64,000 nt of DNA from Ochrobactrum vermis (GTDB lineage Bacteria; Pseudomonadota; Alphaproteobacteria; Rhizobiales; Rhizobiaceae), in assembly GCF_002975205.1 (NCBI RefSeq), contig NZ_PCOC01000002.1, forward strand, positions 434,001 to 498,000, read 5' to 3'. Each line of letters opens with the position of its first letter. The first letter of the stretch is position 1. Under the pieces are notes generated by a model. The model was not told the origin of the DNA. It ran no database searches and was given only the letters and a program-made list of their open reading frames with translations. Below, in pieces: positions 7,939 to 15,909 of this stretch. The position numbers and the translations under genes were made by a program.

Positions 7939-8916
7939 ATGCGCCTTGATCCTTTTTTAATTTTGATGATTGCCGCGGTTGTTTTGGCAACGCTGTTCCC
8001 CGCGACCGGCAATGCGGCCGATGCGGTCAGTATGCTGGGAACTATTGGCGTTGGCCTGCTGTTTTTTGGGCACGGAGCAGCGCTGTCTCACAGGGCGATT
8101 GTTTCGGGTTTGAAGCAATGGCAGTTGCATGGATTTATTTTTGCGACGACTTTTGTCGTCTTTCCGTTGATCGTGCAGCCTTTGCGGCTTGTTCCCGAAA
8201 GCATCCTGCCGCCGGATCTTGTCCTTGGTTTCATCTATTTGGGCGTTCTGCCTTCCGCAATTTCCAGTTCTATTGCCTATACTGCGATGGCAAGGGGTAA
8301 TGTGCCTGCTGCGGTCTGCAATTCGGCTGGCTCGAATGTCTTCGGATTGTTGCTGACGCCGCTTTTGATGACGGTTTTCATGCGTTCATCCGGGTCAATT
8401 GATTTGGGCTACGCCTTGCGCGATGTGATCATCGAACTGCTGTTGCCTTTCGGTCTGGGACAAGCCTGCCATCGCTGGCTCGGACCGTTTCTTTCAACAC
8501 GTAAGCACTGGCTAGAGAATTATGATCAGTCAGTGATTGTGCTGATTATATACTCGGCATTCTCTCAATCGGTCACCGCCGGGCTTTGGCAGGTGTTGCC
8601 GCCGATGGGGCTCATCATGGCAATCGTTCTTTGCGCTATTCTTTTGGCAGGTGTGATTGGCTTTACGATGGTTGGCTCGCGCTGGTTGGGCTTTGCCCGT
8701 GAAGATGAGATTGCTGCCGTTTTCTGCGGCTCGAAGAAAAGCCTGGCATCTGGACTGCCACTGGCTCAGGTCTTGTTCGCCGGTTTGCCAGGGTTCGGCA
8801 TGATCGTGTTGCCGATCATGCTCTATAACCAGATCCAGATTCTGGTGGGGGCTGTTCTGGCGCGCCGCTATGCAATCCAGGTTTCCACATCTGACGCTGC
8901 CACGCAGACTGGCTGA
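7939..8916 (+). CDS. SBF-like (bile acid:sodium symporter family, YfeH-type) transporter
   Basis: 325 residues with about ten hydrophobic segments. Family features include LGVLPSAISSSIAYTAMARG and CNSAGSNVFGLLLTPL near the middle and CGSKKSLASGLPLAQVLF near the end, typical of the SBF-like group that also contains Acr3/BASS carriers. Members are inner-membrane symporters for organic anions. It is divergent from the GntR regulator and has a truncated second GntR gene two bases after its stop. The substrate is not evident; an organic acid related to the FCD regulator's ligand is plausible. Confidence 0.8.
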   Translation: MRLDPFLILMIAAVVLATLFPATGNAADAVSMLGTIGVGLLFFGHGAALSHRAIVSGLKQWQLHGFIFATTFVVFPLIVQPLRLVPESILPPDLVLGFIYLGVLPSAISSSIAYTAMARGNVPAAVCNSAGSNVFGLLLTPLLMTVFMRSSGSIDLGYALRDVIIELLLPFGLGQACHRWLGPFLSTRKHWLENYDQSVIVLIIYSAFSQSVTAGLWQVLPPMGLIMAIVLCAILLAGVIGFTMVGSRWLGFAREDEIAAVFCGSKKSLASGLPLAQVLFAGLPGFGMIVLPIMLYNQIQILVGAVLARRYAIQVSTSDAATQTG

Positions 8917-8918
8917 GC

Positions 8919-9224
8919 ATGGCAAAAGACAAAGTGGCACACAACGGGCCAGCAGAATGGTTGCGCCCGTTAGACAGACAGCCGCTTGCGATACAAGTCG
9001 CGGAGAAAGTGCGGCTTGCGATCCTTGGGGGGCAGTGGCGCAATGGTGAACGTCTGCCAAATGAATCCGATCTTGCCGACGATCTGAAGGTTTCGCGGGC
9101 AACGTTGAGAGAGGCGATCGGCATGTTGGTATTTGCCGGAATTGTCGCGCGTCGGCATGGATCGGGAACTTTCGTCAGAGAGGATTGCAGGAACGGTCAG
9201 GCTTCCTGCGTGCCTAAGAGCTGA
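8919..9224 (+). pseudogene. Truncated GntR-type regulator: DNA-binding domain only
   Basis: 101 residues made almost wholly of a GntR winged helix (QVAEKVRLAILGGQWRNGERL; ESDLADDLKVSRATLREAIG; GIVARRHGSGTFV). The effector domain that should occupy another 140 or more residues is missing. The frame ends 11 bases inside the convergent pyridoxal kinase gene. It starts two bases after the transporter stop, so it may still be translated. I read it as a remnant left by a deletion or recombination that joined this locus to the pyridoxal kinase operon; a functional minimal repressor is less likely. Confidence 0.6.
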
Positions 9225-10056
9225 GCGCATCGATGACACTGGCAAGCTGCATGTCTTGTTCACCCGCCTCCATGGTGCGCTTGAGTACTTCGAACACGGT
9301 GGCAGCGGCGCCGCGCGCTGCCTCCACGAGTGTATTCCCCCGCGCAAGTTTGGCGGTCAGAAGGCCTGTGAAGAGGTCGCCGGTCCCGACAGGTAAGATT
9401 GGCAGGTGCGATGACGCTAGTCGCGTGCCCTTGCGGTCGAAGACTATATTTTCCAACAAACCCTCAGGCGTGTCGGCCAGATTACAGCCTGTCACGACTA
9501 GTTTGGCGCCGCGAAATGCCTGCACTCGGGCAACTGCGGTTTCAAGCGCGGGCCACGAGGTCACCTCGGTCTGCGTGATAAGACCCAACTCGAACTGGTT
9601 GGGTGTCAGTAGATCGGCCAGCGGAACAAGCCTTTCAACGATACATTCCACCACCGGATCGGCTACGAAAACCCCGAGATTGGTGTCGCCCATCACCGGG
9701 TCGCAAATGTATTTAATGTCCGGATTGATCTGGCGCGCGCGTTCGACGAACGCTGCGACCACATCCCCGTTCGCCTGAGAGCCGAGATAGCCGGAAACGA
9801 TATAGCGGCTTGTTTCAATCAGCCCGCGTTCTTCGACGCCGCGCAGGAGATCGCCGACCAGCTCGGATTCGAGAACACGCCCGCGCATGGTTTCAAAATG
9901 CGGATTGTTGGACAGCAAGGTCGTAGGAACTGCGGCAACATTCAACCCATGGGCCTGCATCGGCAGAACGGCTGCGCTGTTGCCGACATGCCCGTGCACG
10001 ACCTGGCTCTGGATTGAAATAATGGAGGTGATCATTCCAATGCCGTTGGTAGTCAT
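9214..10056 (-). CDS. pdxY: Pyridoxal kinase
   Basis: 280 residues, the usual length for PdxY of the ribokinase fold. It phosphorylates pyridoxal to pyridoxal 5'-phosphate with ATP in the cytoplasm. Recognisable blocks are ISIQSQVVHGHVGNSAAVLP near the start (substrate pocket), GYLGS, YICDPVMGD (137-145 region), LTPNQFELGLIT and the anion-hole/catalytic PVGTGDLFTGLL with its catalytic Asp. Its ATG overlaps the stop of the upstream BenE-like permease (10053-10056), so the two are co-translated. The divergent MocR/PdxR regulator supports a vitamin B6 salvage role. Confidence 0.9.
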   Translation of the reverse strand: MTTNGIGMITSIISIQSQVVHGHVGNSAAVLPMQAHGLNVAAVPTTLLSNNPHFETMRGRVLESELVGDLLRGVEERGLIETSRYIVSGYLGSQANGDVVAAFVERARQINPDIKYICDPVMGDTNLGVFVADPVVECIVERLVPLADLLTPNQFELGLITQTEVTSWPALETAVARVQAFRGAKLVVTGCNLADTPEGLLENIVFDRKGTRLASSHLPILPVGTGDLFTGLLTAKLARGNTLVEAARGAAATVFEVLKRTMEAGEQDMQLASVIDALSS

Positions 10057-11288
10057 TTCATAGCTCCTTCGCCTACGCTCAGTTCGGCCCGTTCACGACG
10101 CGGCAGGCGACCGTTGAGAACGATATGTGCAACCAGCCCGATTATCAGTCCCCAGAACGCACCGCCAATACCGAAGAGATTGATGTTTGCGGCTGATGCC
10201 AGAAAGGTGATCAGCGCCGCTTCGCGATGTGCGGGGTCTGACACGGCGCCAGCCAGGCTGCCGCCGATCGTGCCCAGCAGGGCCAGACCTGCGAGCGTTG
10301 TGATGAAGCTTGCCGGAAATGCCATGAAGACAGCAGCGAGTGTCACACCGAACACGCCGACGAGAACGTAGAAGACACCCGCCGCAATACCGGCGATCCA
10401 GCGCTTTGATGCTTCCTCATGTGCTTCAGGCCCGGTCGCGATTGCCGCCGTGATTGCCGCAATGTTGAAGGCATGCGATCCGAAGGGTGCCATGATGAGC
10501 GAACCGAGACCTGTTACGGTAACGATTGGATTGGCGCTGGTCTTGAAGCCGTCATTGCGCAGAACCAGCATTCCCGGCATGTACTGCCCCGTCAGTGTGA
10601 TGAGGAACAATGGCAGCGCGACGGACAGCAGGGCATTGAGAGAAAACTCCGGCATGGTGAAGACCGGAGCTGCGAATTCCAGCCGTAGTCCCGTCAGGTC
10701 GACCCGGTTTTGCAGAAGCAGAAAAGCCAGTCCAAGCACGAGAATGCCGACCACGGCGTAGCGGGCGTACAGCCTTTTCAAAACGACGTAGGCAACGATC
10801 AGCAGTCCAACCAGCACTGGGTCGACGGTGGTGCCGCCGAAGGCCCCTATTCCAAACTGCAACAGAATACCGGCCAGCAGGCCCGAAGCTATGCCCGGCG
10901 GTATCAGCCGGATGACTTTCTCGAAATAGCCCGACACGCCGAGGATGACGAATGCGAGAGCCGAAATCATATAGGCGCCGATCGCCTCGGCATAAGATGT
11001 GGTGGCAAGGGCTGTGACAAGAAAGGCCGCGGCTGGCGTCGACCAGGCGGTAATGATCGGCTCTCGATAACGCCAACTGAGATAAAGACCACTGAGCCCG
11101 ACGCCGATGGAGACCGACCAGACCCAGGAGGCAGTCAGTGCCGGGCTTAATCCTGCGACCTTTGCAGCCTGAAAAACCAGGATGAATGTGCCGCCATAGT
11201 TGACGATGACGGAGATAAGGCCCGCCACGATTGGATGGGTAAGATCACTCATGCGGATCTGTGACGTTGAAGCACGGGATGACATCAT
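10053..11288 (-). CDS. BenE-family membrane transporter, candidate vitamin B6 importer
   Basis: 411 residues and about twelve hydrophobic segments, belonging to the BenE (benzoate:proton symporter) family. Typical blocks are ITAWSTPAAAFLVTA, PPGIASGLLAGILLQFG and PFGSHAFNIAAITAAIATG. Known BenE proteins import aromatic carboxylates. Here it is co-translated with pyridoxal kinase and divergent from a PLP-sensing MocR regulator, with no benzoate genes in sight. I therefore infer a pyridoxal, pyridoxine or pyridoxamine importer. That substrate is a prediction from context only. Confidence 0.75.
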   Translation of the reverse strand: MMSSRASTSQIRMSDLTHPIVAGLISVIVNYGGTFILVFQAAKVAGLSPALTASWVWSVSIGVGLSGLYLSWRYREPIITAWSTPAAAFLVTALATTSYAEAIGAYMISALAFVILGVSGYFEKVIRLIPPGIASGLLAGILLQFGIGAFGGTTVDPVLVGLLIVAYVVLKRLYARYAVVGILVLGLAFLLLQNRVDLTGLRLEFAAPVFTMPEFSLNALLSVALPLFLITLTGQYMPGMLVLRNDGFKTSANPIVTVTGLGSLIMAPFGSHAFNIAAITAAIATGPEAHEEASKRWIAGIAAGVFYVLVGVFGVTLAAVFMAFPASFITTLAGLALLGTIGGSLAGAVSDPAHREAALITFLASAANINLFGIGGAFWGLIIGLVAHIVLNGRLPRRERAELSVGEGAMK

Positions 11289-11325
11289 CCTGAGAAACCT
11301 TCTGGGATTCGGGGCGCAAGGCCGA

Positions 11326-11337
11326 CAAGACGTCTTG
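11326..11337. repeat. 12-bp palindrome CAAGACGTCTTG (copy 1)
   Basis: A perfect palindrome upstream of the BenE-like gene and before the MocR gene. Its last bases form a TTGACA hexamer (11335-11340) that could be a -35 element reading rightward. The same palindrome within the 15-mer GACAAGACGTCTTGA recurs at 27581-27592 ahead of the NCS2 permease, so it may be a shared operator. Confidence 0.5.
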
Positions 11338-11351
11338 ACAATTAATCATTT

Positions 11352-11398
11352 AATGGACTGATGATCCCATCCATTTTGCCATTTAGGACCAGTCCATT
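11352..11398. promoter_or_regulatory. Candidate MocR/PdxR operator
   Basis: Perfect 9-bp inverted repeat AATGGACTG (11352-11360) and CAGTCCATT (11390-11398), with short CCATTT direct repeats at 11371, 11379 and 11394. It reaches the proposed TTG start of the MocR gene and lies in the divergent promoter region. MocR regulators commonly bind repeated sites in such regions to repress themselves and the divergent gene. Confidence 0.6.
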
Positions 11399-12888
11399 TG
11401 TTCAAGCACTCCCAACTTGAATCTGTTAAGGCGTGGATTGCCCGCCCCGCCCATGCGGCCATGCCGCTCCACGCCCGCATTCAGCGATCAATCCGGCAAT
11501 TGATCGTCGATGGCGCACTCGGGCCGGGCAAGGCACTTCCGGCTTCGCGTAGTCTCGCCAAATCGCTGGGCGTGTCCCGAGACACGATCGAAGCGGCTTA
11601 TGCGCAGTTGCATGCCGAGGGTTTCATCGACCGCCGGGTGGGCAGCGGAAGTTTTGTGGCGCAGATAACGGAATTCACGCCCGGACGCAGCGTTTCCCAG
11701 CGCGACGCGCTTTTGCGCAATCAGTCGCCTAACCTGAGCAAGCGTGGAGCGGTCATGTTTTGCAGCGGTGGCGTGCGCGAGCTCCTTTCGCCACGGCCTT
11801 TCGCCCACGGCGTTCCGGAAACCCGGAACTTCCCGCTTCAGCTTTGGGAGCGTCTGGAGCGACAGGTTTTGAAGGAAACCGGTACGCAGGCGCTTCTGCA
11901 TGGCGATCCGCAGGGGACAGAGGGCCTGCGGCGCACTGTCGCCGAATACATGAACCTGGAACGCGGCGGACGCGCGACACCCGACAGGGTGCTGATCCTC
12001 ACCAGCTCGCAACAGGCACTGACTTTATGTGCAAACATGCTGTTCGATCCCGGTGACCGAATTTTCATCGAGGATCCAGCCTATTACGGCGCACGCAAGG
12101 CGTTCGATGCCGCCGGACTTGAAGCTATCCCGGTCAGTGTGGATGAGCAGGGTATTGTGATCGAGCGGATGGTAAGCGAAACGAGCAAAGCCAAGGCCGT
12201 GTTTCTCACGCCTTCGCACCAGTTTCCGACCGGTGCGACCCTGTCGCTGGATCGTCGCCTGGCACTGATTGAATGGGCTGCCCGCCAGCAGACATGGATT
12301 ATCGAGGACGATTATGACAGCGAGTTTCACTACGCTGGCAAGCCGACGGCCTGCGTGCAAGGCCTCGACCGGCATGATCGGACAATCTATATCGGCACTT
12401 TCACCAAATCACTCTTTCCGGGCCTGCGTATTGGCTACATGGTATTGCCGCCGCAACTGGTCAAACCGATGACCGTTGCGCGCACTCTGCTTGACGGGCA
12501 TTCCGCACCAATAGCGCAGTTGACGCTTGCCCGGTTCATGGAGGGCGGACATTTTGGTGCACATGTCCGGTCTATGCGCGGCATCTATGCCGAACGGCGT
12601 GACCTGCTGGCCGGCTTGATCGAAAAACATCTTGCGGATTTTGTCGAACCACATGTACCTGCCGGGGGGCTGCAGATGTCTTGCCGTCTCACGGGCGGCC
12701 TATCGGAACGCCATGCCGTCGCGGCTGCCCAGCGCGTCGGAATCGAGCTCCTCGGCTTGTCCGGGCTTTATGCTACGGGTGGTGGAGAGGCTGGTTTTCT
12801 GATGGGATTTGCAGCTTACACACCGACGGAAATCGAGATCGCGGTCAAAAAGCTGGCGGCGGCTTTTCGCGCAGTCGCGAAGCCATAG
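11398..12888 (+). CDS. MocR/PdxR-type regulator: GntR winged helix fused to aminotransferase-like domain
   Basis: About 496 residues. The GntR winged helix covers about 25-90 (ALPASRSLAKSLGVSRDTIE; GFIDRRVGSGSFV), a linker follows, then a fold-type I aminotransferase domain from about 125. The PLP lysine is likely K337 in TFTKSLFPGLRIGY; SSQQALTLCA and EDDYDSEF are other cofactor-site blocks. Such proteins sense PLP or pyridoxal and control B6 synthesis or salvage. The best start is TTG at 11398, the only start codon between an in-frame stop and the first helix; ATG at 11461 is an alternative that shortens the wing domain. It is divergent from the permease/kinase pair. Confidence 0.85.
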   Translation: MFKHSQLESVKAWIARPAHAAMPLHARIQRSIRQLIVDGALGPGKALPASRSLAKSLGVSRDTIEAAYAQLHAEGFIDRRVGSGSFVAQITEFTPGRSVSQRDALLRNQSPNLSKRGAVMFCSGGVRELLSPRPFAHGVPETRNFPLQLWERLERQVLKETGTQALLHGDPQGTEGLRRTVAEYMNLERGGRATPDRVLILTSSQQALTLCANMLFDPGDRIFIEDPAYYGARKAFDAAGLEAIPVSVDEQGIVIERMVSETSKAKAVFLTPSHQFPTGATLSLDRRLALIEWAARQQTWIIEDDYDSEFHYAGKPTACVQGLDRHDRTIYIGTFTKSLFPGLRIGYMVLPPQLVKPMTVARTLLDGHSAPIAQLTLARFMEGGHFGAHVRSMRGIYAERRDLLAGLIEKHLADFVEPHVPAGGLQMSCRLTGGLSERHAVAAAQRVGIELLGLSGLYATGGGEAGFLMGFAAYTPTEIEIAVKKLAAAFRAVAKP

Positions 12889-13016
12889 CCCCTTCAGCCG
12901 ACACTGCATTTGCCAGCCTTGTGAAATTCCAATAACTTCGCAAGACTTGTTCGAATTATGATTGTCAGTTGGGTCGATATTCTGTCTAAACAGCGGCTGA
13001 TACCGGGATGTAATGT

Positions 13017-14555
13017 ATGAATCTCCACAATAGAAGCATCCGGTCTGCCGCACTTCCGATCCTCATGTGGTTGCTGTTCAATCTTCTGACGATAGGTGGT
13101 CTCGTTGTCTATCAGCGCGCCGCCCTGTTGTCCGAACTACAAGCTGCCAGCTTCACGTTACATCGCGAGGCGTCCCAGCGTGCCGACCAGCACGATGCCC
13201 ATCTGACGGCGCTTTCCACGATTGCCCAATCCAAGGCGCGAACGGCCGATGTCTCGCAGGACGACGTTTTCCTTGAAGTGGCGGCGACGATTGTTCGTTT
13301 CTATTCGCGTATCGATGAAATTCAACTCGTGCCGATGGGCCCAGCTGTGCCTGTGACAGGCACCAGAAAGCTGGAGCTTGAACTGGCCGATGCCATACGT
13401 GCGGCGGCCCGTTCATCACGCGGTGTTCCCGAACTGCTGGCACCCACAGCACGGCCAGGGCACTATTTGATCGTAAAACGCAGTCCGAATACGGATAATC
13501 CTCACGACGGCCTGGCGCTGGCGATCAATGCCGGCAGTCTGATTACCTCTGACGACGCATTCTGGAGCCGTGAAGGTGTTGCACGACGCATCCTCATGCC
13601 CGATGGAACGATTCTGTTCAGCAGCCCTGTCTCGTTCGGCGAAGCGCGTTTTTCCAAGAAACTGGGGAGCGCCACACAGCCGCTTCTTTTCCAGACTGCG
13701 CTCGCCATGCGTTGGACCGATCTATTGCCTTTTGACCAGTTGATCCCGATTTTTGTCCTCACCAATCTGCTGTTCTTCGGTGGGTTGGTCATTGTCCGCC
13801 AGACACAACGCACACGTCATGCGGAACGTCGCGCAGAACTGAGCGGCCTTGAGGCACGGTTGGCCCATGCCTCGCGGGTCAACACGATGGGCGAGATGGC
13901 AAGCGGCATGGCGCATGAGCTGACACAGCCCCTGACGGCACTTCTCGCTGGCGCGCAGGCAGGGCGCCGCTTGTTGAACCGCAACAATATGACGGCTCTC
14001 GCTGGAGCGCTGGACGATATGGTTGAGCAGGCGCGTCGTGCATCGGCCATCCTGGATCGGCTACGCAACTGGTCTCGCCCGCAGCGTCGGCAGACGACGC
14101 CCGCCGATCTACGCCTGTCGCTTCAAAATGTGCAGACCTTGCTGGCCTCGGAAGCGACCCGGCGGGGCGTCAAAGTTGAACTTGTGACGCCCGAAACACC
14201 TTTGATGGCTGCGGTTGATCCTGTGGAAATGGAGCAAGTGATGTTTAACCTTCTCCGTAATGCGATTGAATCCTTCCATGACGGAGATCAGGACCGACGG
14301 GTGAATGCATCCCTGAAAGCTGACGGGCCGATAGCCATTCTGGAAATTGCGGATAATGGTCCCGGTGTAGCACCGGAACTATTGCCGCGCCTGTTTACCC
14401 CGTTTACCACAAATCGCCCTGAAGGAACCGGCCTCGGCCTGGCACTCAGCCAGCGGCTGGTCGAACGTTTTGGCGGCGAGATTTCCTATATTCCACAGGA
14501 GCGCGGCGCGCTGTTTCGCGTTGTGCTCCCAATCGCTGATGAGACGGGAAGTTAA
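13017..14555 (+). CDS. Membrane sensor histidine kinase
   Basis: 512 residues. Transmembrane helices at about 13-32 and 242-261 flank a periplasmic sensor domain of some 210 residues that I do not recognise. HisKA follows with the phosphoacceptor H300 in GMAHELTQPL, then HATPase_c with the N box NLLRNAIES, the G1 box DNGPGV and the G2 box GTGLGL. It sits 4 bp upstream of a FixJ-type response regulator, its evident partner. The gene after that encodes a secreted HbpS/GlcG-like protein, which may be the target of the pathway or its signal partner. Confidence 0.9.
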   Translation: MNLHNRSIRSAALPILMWLLFNLLTIGGLVVYQRAALLSELQAASFTLHREASQRADQHDAHLTALSTIAQSKARTADVSQDDVFLEVAATIVRFYSRIDEIQLVPMGPAVPVTGTRKLELELADAIRAAARSSRGVPELLAPTARPGHYLIVKRSPNTDNPHDGLALAINAGSLITSDDAFWSREGVARRILMPDGTILFSSPVSFGEARFSKKLGSATQPLLFQTALAMRWTDLLPFDQLIPIFVLTNLLFFGGLVIVRQTQRTRHAERRAELSGLEARLAHASRVNTMGEMASGMAHELTQPLTALLAGAQAGRRLLNRNNMTALAGALDDMVEQARRASAILDRLRNWSRPQRRQTTPADLRLSLQNVQTLLASEATRRGVKVELVTPETPLMAAVDPVEMEQVMFNLLRNAIESFHDGDQDRRVNASLKADGPIAILEIADNGPGVAPELLPRLFTPFTTNRPEGTGLGLALSQRLVERFGGEISYIPQERGALFRVVLPIADETGS

Positions 14556-14559
14556 GAGG

Positions 14560-15168
14560 ATGGTTCAACCGGTCTATCTCGTCGATGACGATGAAGCAGT
14601 ACGAAAGTCGCTCAGCCTTCTCCTGTCGACCATTGATATCGAGGTCAGGAGTTTTGCTGATCCGTCTGTATTTCTGGCGCAGCTACCACGACTGAAGCCG
14701 GGGTGCATGATCTTCGATATTCGCATGCCGGTCATGACAGGCCTGAAACTTCAGGAGCTGTTGGCCGGACAGGAAATTGACTGGCCAGTAATCATCATCT
14801 CGGGTCATGGGGATATTGAAGCCTGCCGTCGCGCGTTTCGAAATGGCGCAGTGGATTATCTGTCCAAGCCCGTGGATGAGCAGGATCTGATTGACGCGAT
14901 CCAGAAGGCCCAGCAACTGCTTGAACAAACGCTGGGCAGCAAGGCACTGAGAGCTGAAACCGTGGCATTGCTGGACACGTTGACTGCGCGCGAGCGCGAG
15001 GTGCTGGACCGTATCGCACAAGGTTTCACAACCCGTCAGATTGCCGACGGTCTGGAACTGTCGCCACGGACAATAGACAGCCATCGTGCGGCCATTGGGT
15101 CGAAACTAGGCACTACCTCGCAAGCGGAAATGACGCGTTTGTGGCTGGAGGGACAGTCGAATCCGTAG
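14560..15168 (+). CDS. FixJ/NarL-type response regulator
   Basis: 202 residues: a receiver domain with acidic pocket DDD (9-11), phosphoacceptor D53 in FDIRMP and K103 in LSKPV, then a LuxR-type helix-turn-helix at about 140-195 (LTAREREVLDRIAQGFTTRQIA; SPRTIDSHRA). AAGAGG abuts the ATG at 14560; an in-frame ATG at 14539, overlapping the kinase, is possible and would add seven residues. It is the cognate regulator of the preceding kinase. Short inverted repeats just downstream (15184-15250) suggest it controls the HbpS-like gene. Confidence 0.9.
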   Translation: MVQPVYLVDDDEAVRKSLSLLLSTIDIEVRSFADPSVFLAQLPRLKPGCMIFDIRMPVMTGLKLQELLAGQEIDWPVIIISGHGDIEACRRAFRNGAVDYLSKPVDEQDLIDAIQKAQQLLEQTLGSKALRAETVALLDTLTAREREVLDRIAQGFTTRQIADGLELSPRTIDSHRAAIGSKLGTTSQAEMTRLWLEGQSNP

Positions 15169-15183
15169 AACTACCGATAAGAT

Positions 15184-15250
15184 CGTAAATGTTACGGATT
15201 CCGTTCCTCGCTGGTGGAAACTAATTGTCACTCATCACAACCGAGGAACG
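15184..15250 (+). promoter_or_regulatory. Operator-like repeat and RBS-pairing inverted repeat before the HbpS-like gene
   Basis: CGTAA-ATG-TTACG (15184-15196) is a compact palindrome that could bind the LuxR-type regulator. Further on, CGTTCCTCG (15202-15210) is perfectly complementary to CGAGGAACG (15242-15250), which contains the GAGGAA ribosome site of the next gene. In the mRNA these arms could pair and hide the ribosome site. Both roles are inference from sequence symmetry. Confidence 0.45.
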
Positions 15251-15253
15251 ACC

Positions 15254-15736
15254 ATGATCCGTAAACTTGCAATTATCGCTCTGTCGATGGCTCCGGCTAC
15301 CGCTTTCGCTCAAACGCTTCCCACCACGCCTTATCTGCCGCTCGATCTCGCAACCAAGGCCGCACAGGCTGCATTGGATGCCTGCGTTGCCAAAGGCAAC
15401 AATGTGAGCGTCGCAGTCGTAGCACGCGATGGATCGACCAAGGTTCTGCTCAAGGCCGATCTTTCTGGTCCGCATACCGGTAACAGCGCTGAAGGAAAAG
15501 CATTCACGTCAGCAGCTCTGGGCCGCGATTCCGGTGAACTTGCAGAGTTTATAGCGTCGAAGCCAGCCAATAATGGCTTGCGGGACATGGATTCTCGCTT
15601 CGTTATTCAGGCGGGTGGACTGCCAATCAAGATCGGCGACGCGCTGATTGGTGGCATTGGCGTTGGCGGCGCACCATCGGGTGCAACCGATGCAGAATGC
15701 GCGCTTGCCGGTCTGCAGGCCATTGCAGCGAAATAA
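15254..15736 (+). CDS. Secreted HbpS/GlcG-family protein (heme-binding-protein-like, DUF336)
   Basis: 160 residues with a signal peptide (about 1-19, ending ATAFAQ) and a mature GlcG/HbpS domain: AAQAALDACVAKGNNVSVAVVA, then DGSTKVLLKAD, GKAFTSAALGR, and the closing glycine-rich IGDALIGGIGVGGAPSGATD. In Streptomyces the secreted HbpS binds heme and modulates the SenS kinase of the SenS-SenR system. Here a kinase/LuxR-type regulator pair directly precedes it, so an analogous accessory or output role is plausible. A strong terminator follows. Confidence 0.8.
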   Translation: MIRKLAIIALSMAPATAFAQTLPTTPYLPLDLATKAAQAALDACVAKGNNVSVAVVARDGSTKVLLKADLSGPHTGNSAEGKAFTSAALGRDSGELAEFIASKPANNGLRDMDSRFVIQAGGLPIKIGDALIGGIGVGGAPSGATDAECALAGLQAIAAK

Positions 15737-15747
15737 TAAAGAACAGT

Positions 15748-15794
15748 CGGGGCCGGACATTGTTCGGCCCCGCCCGCTCCATCTTTTGTTTTTA
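15748..15794 (+). terminator. Rho-independent terminator
   Basis: Hairpin CGGGGCCG (15748-15755) and CGGCCCCG (15765-15772) followed by a T-rich tract (CTTTTGTTTTT). It closes the HbpS-like transcription unit. Confidence 0.85.
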
Positions 15795-15909
15795 CGCGCA
15801 TCTTGTTCAGAAAATCGTTTCACACTTTTCGGGGTGCGCTCTAGCAGTAATTCCCGCTTGACCCGGAATCCATGTCTTTTAGCACCCTTCGCAAGGATGC
15901 TTCAGCTTT

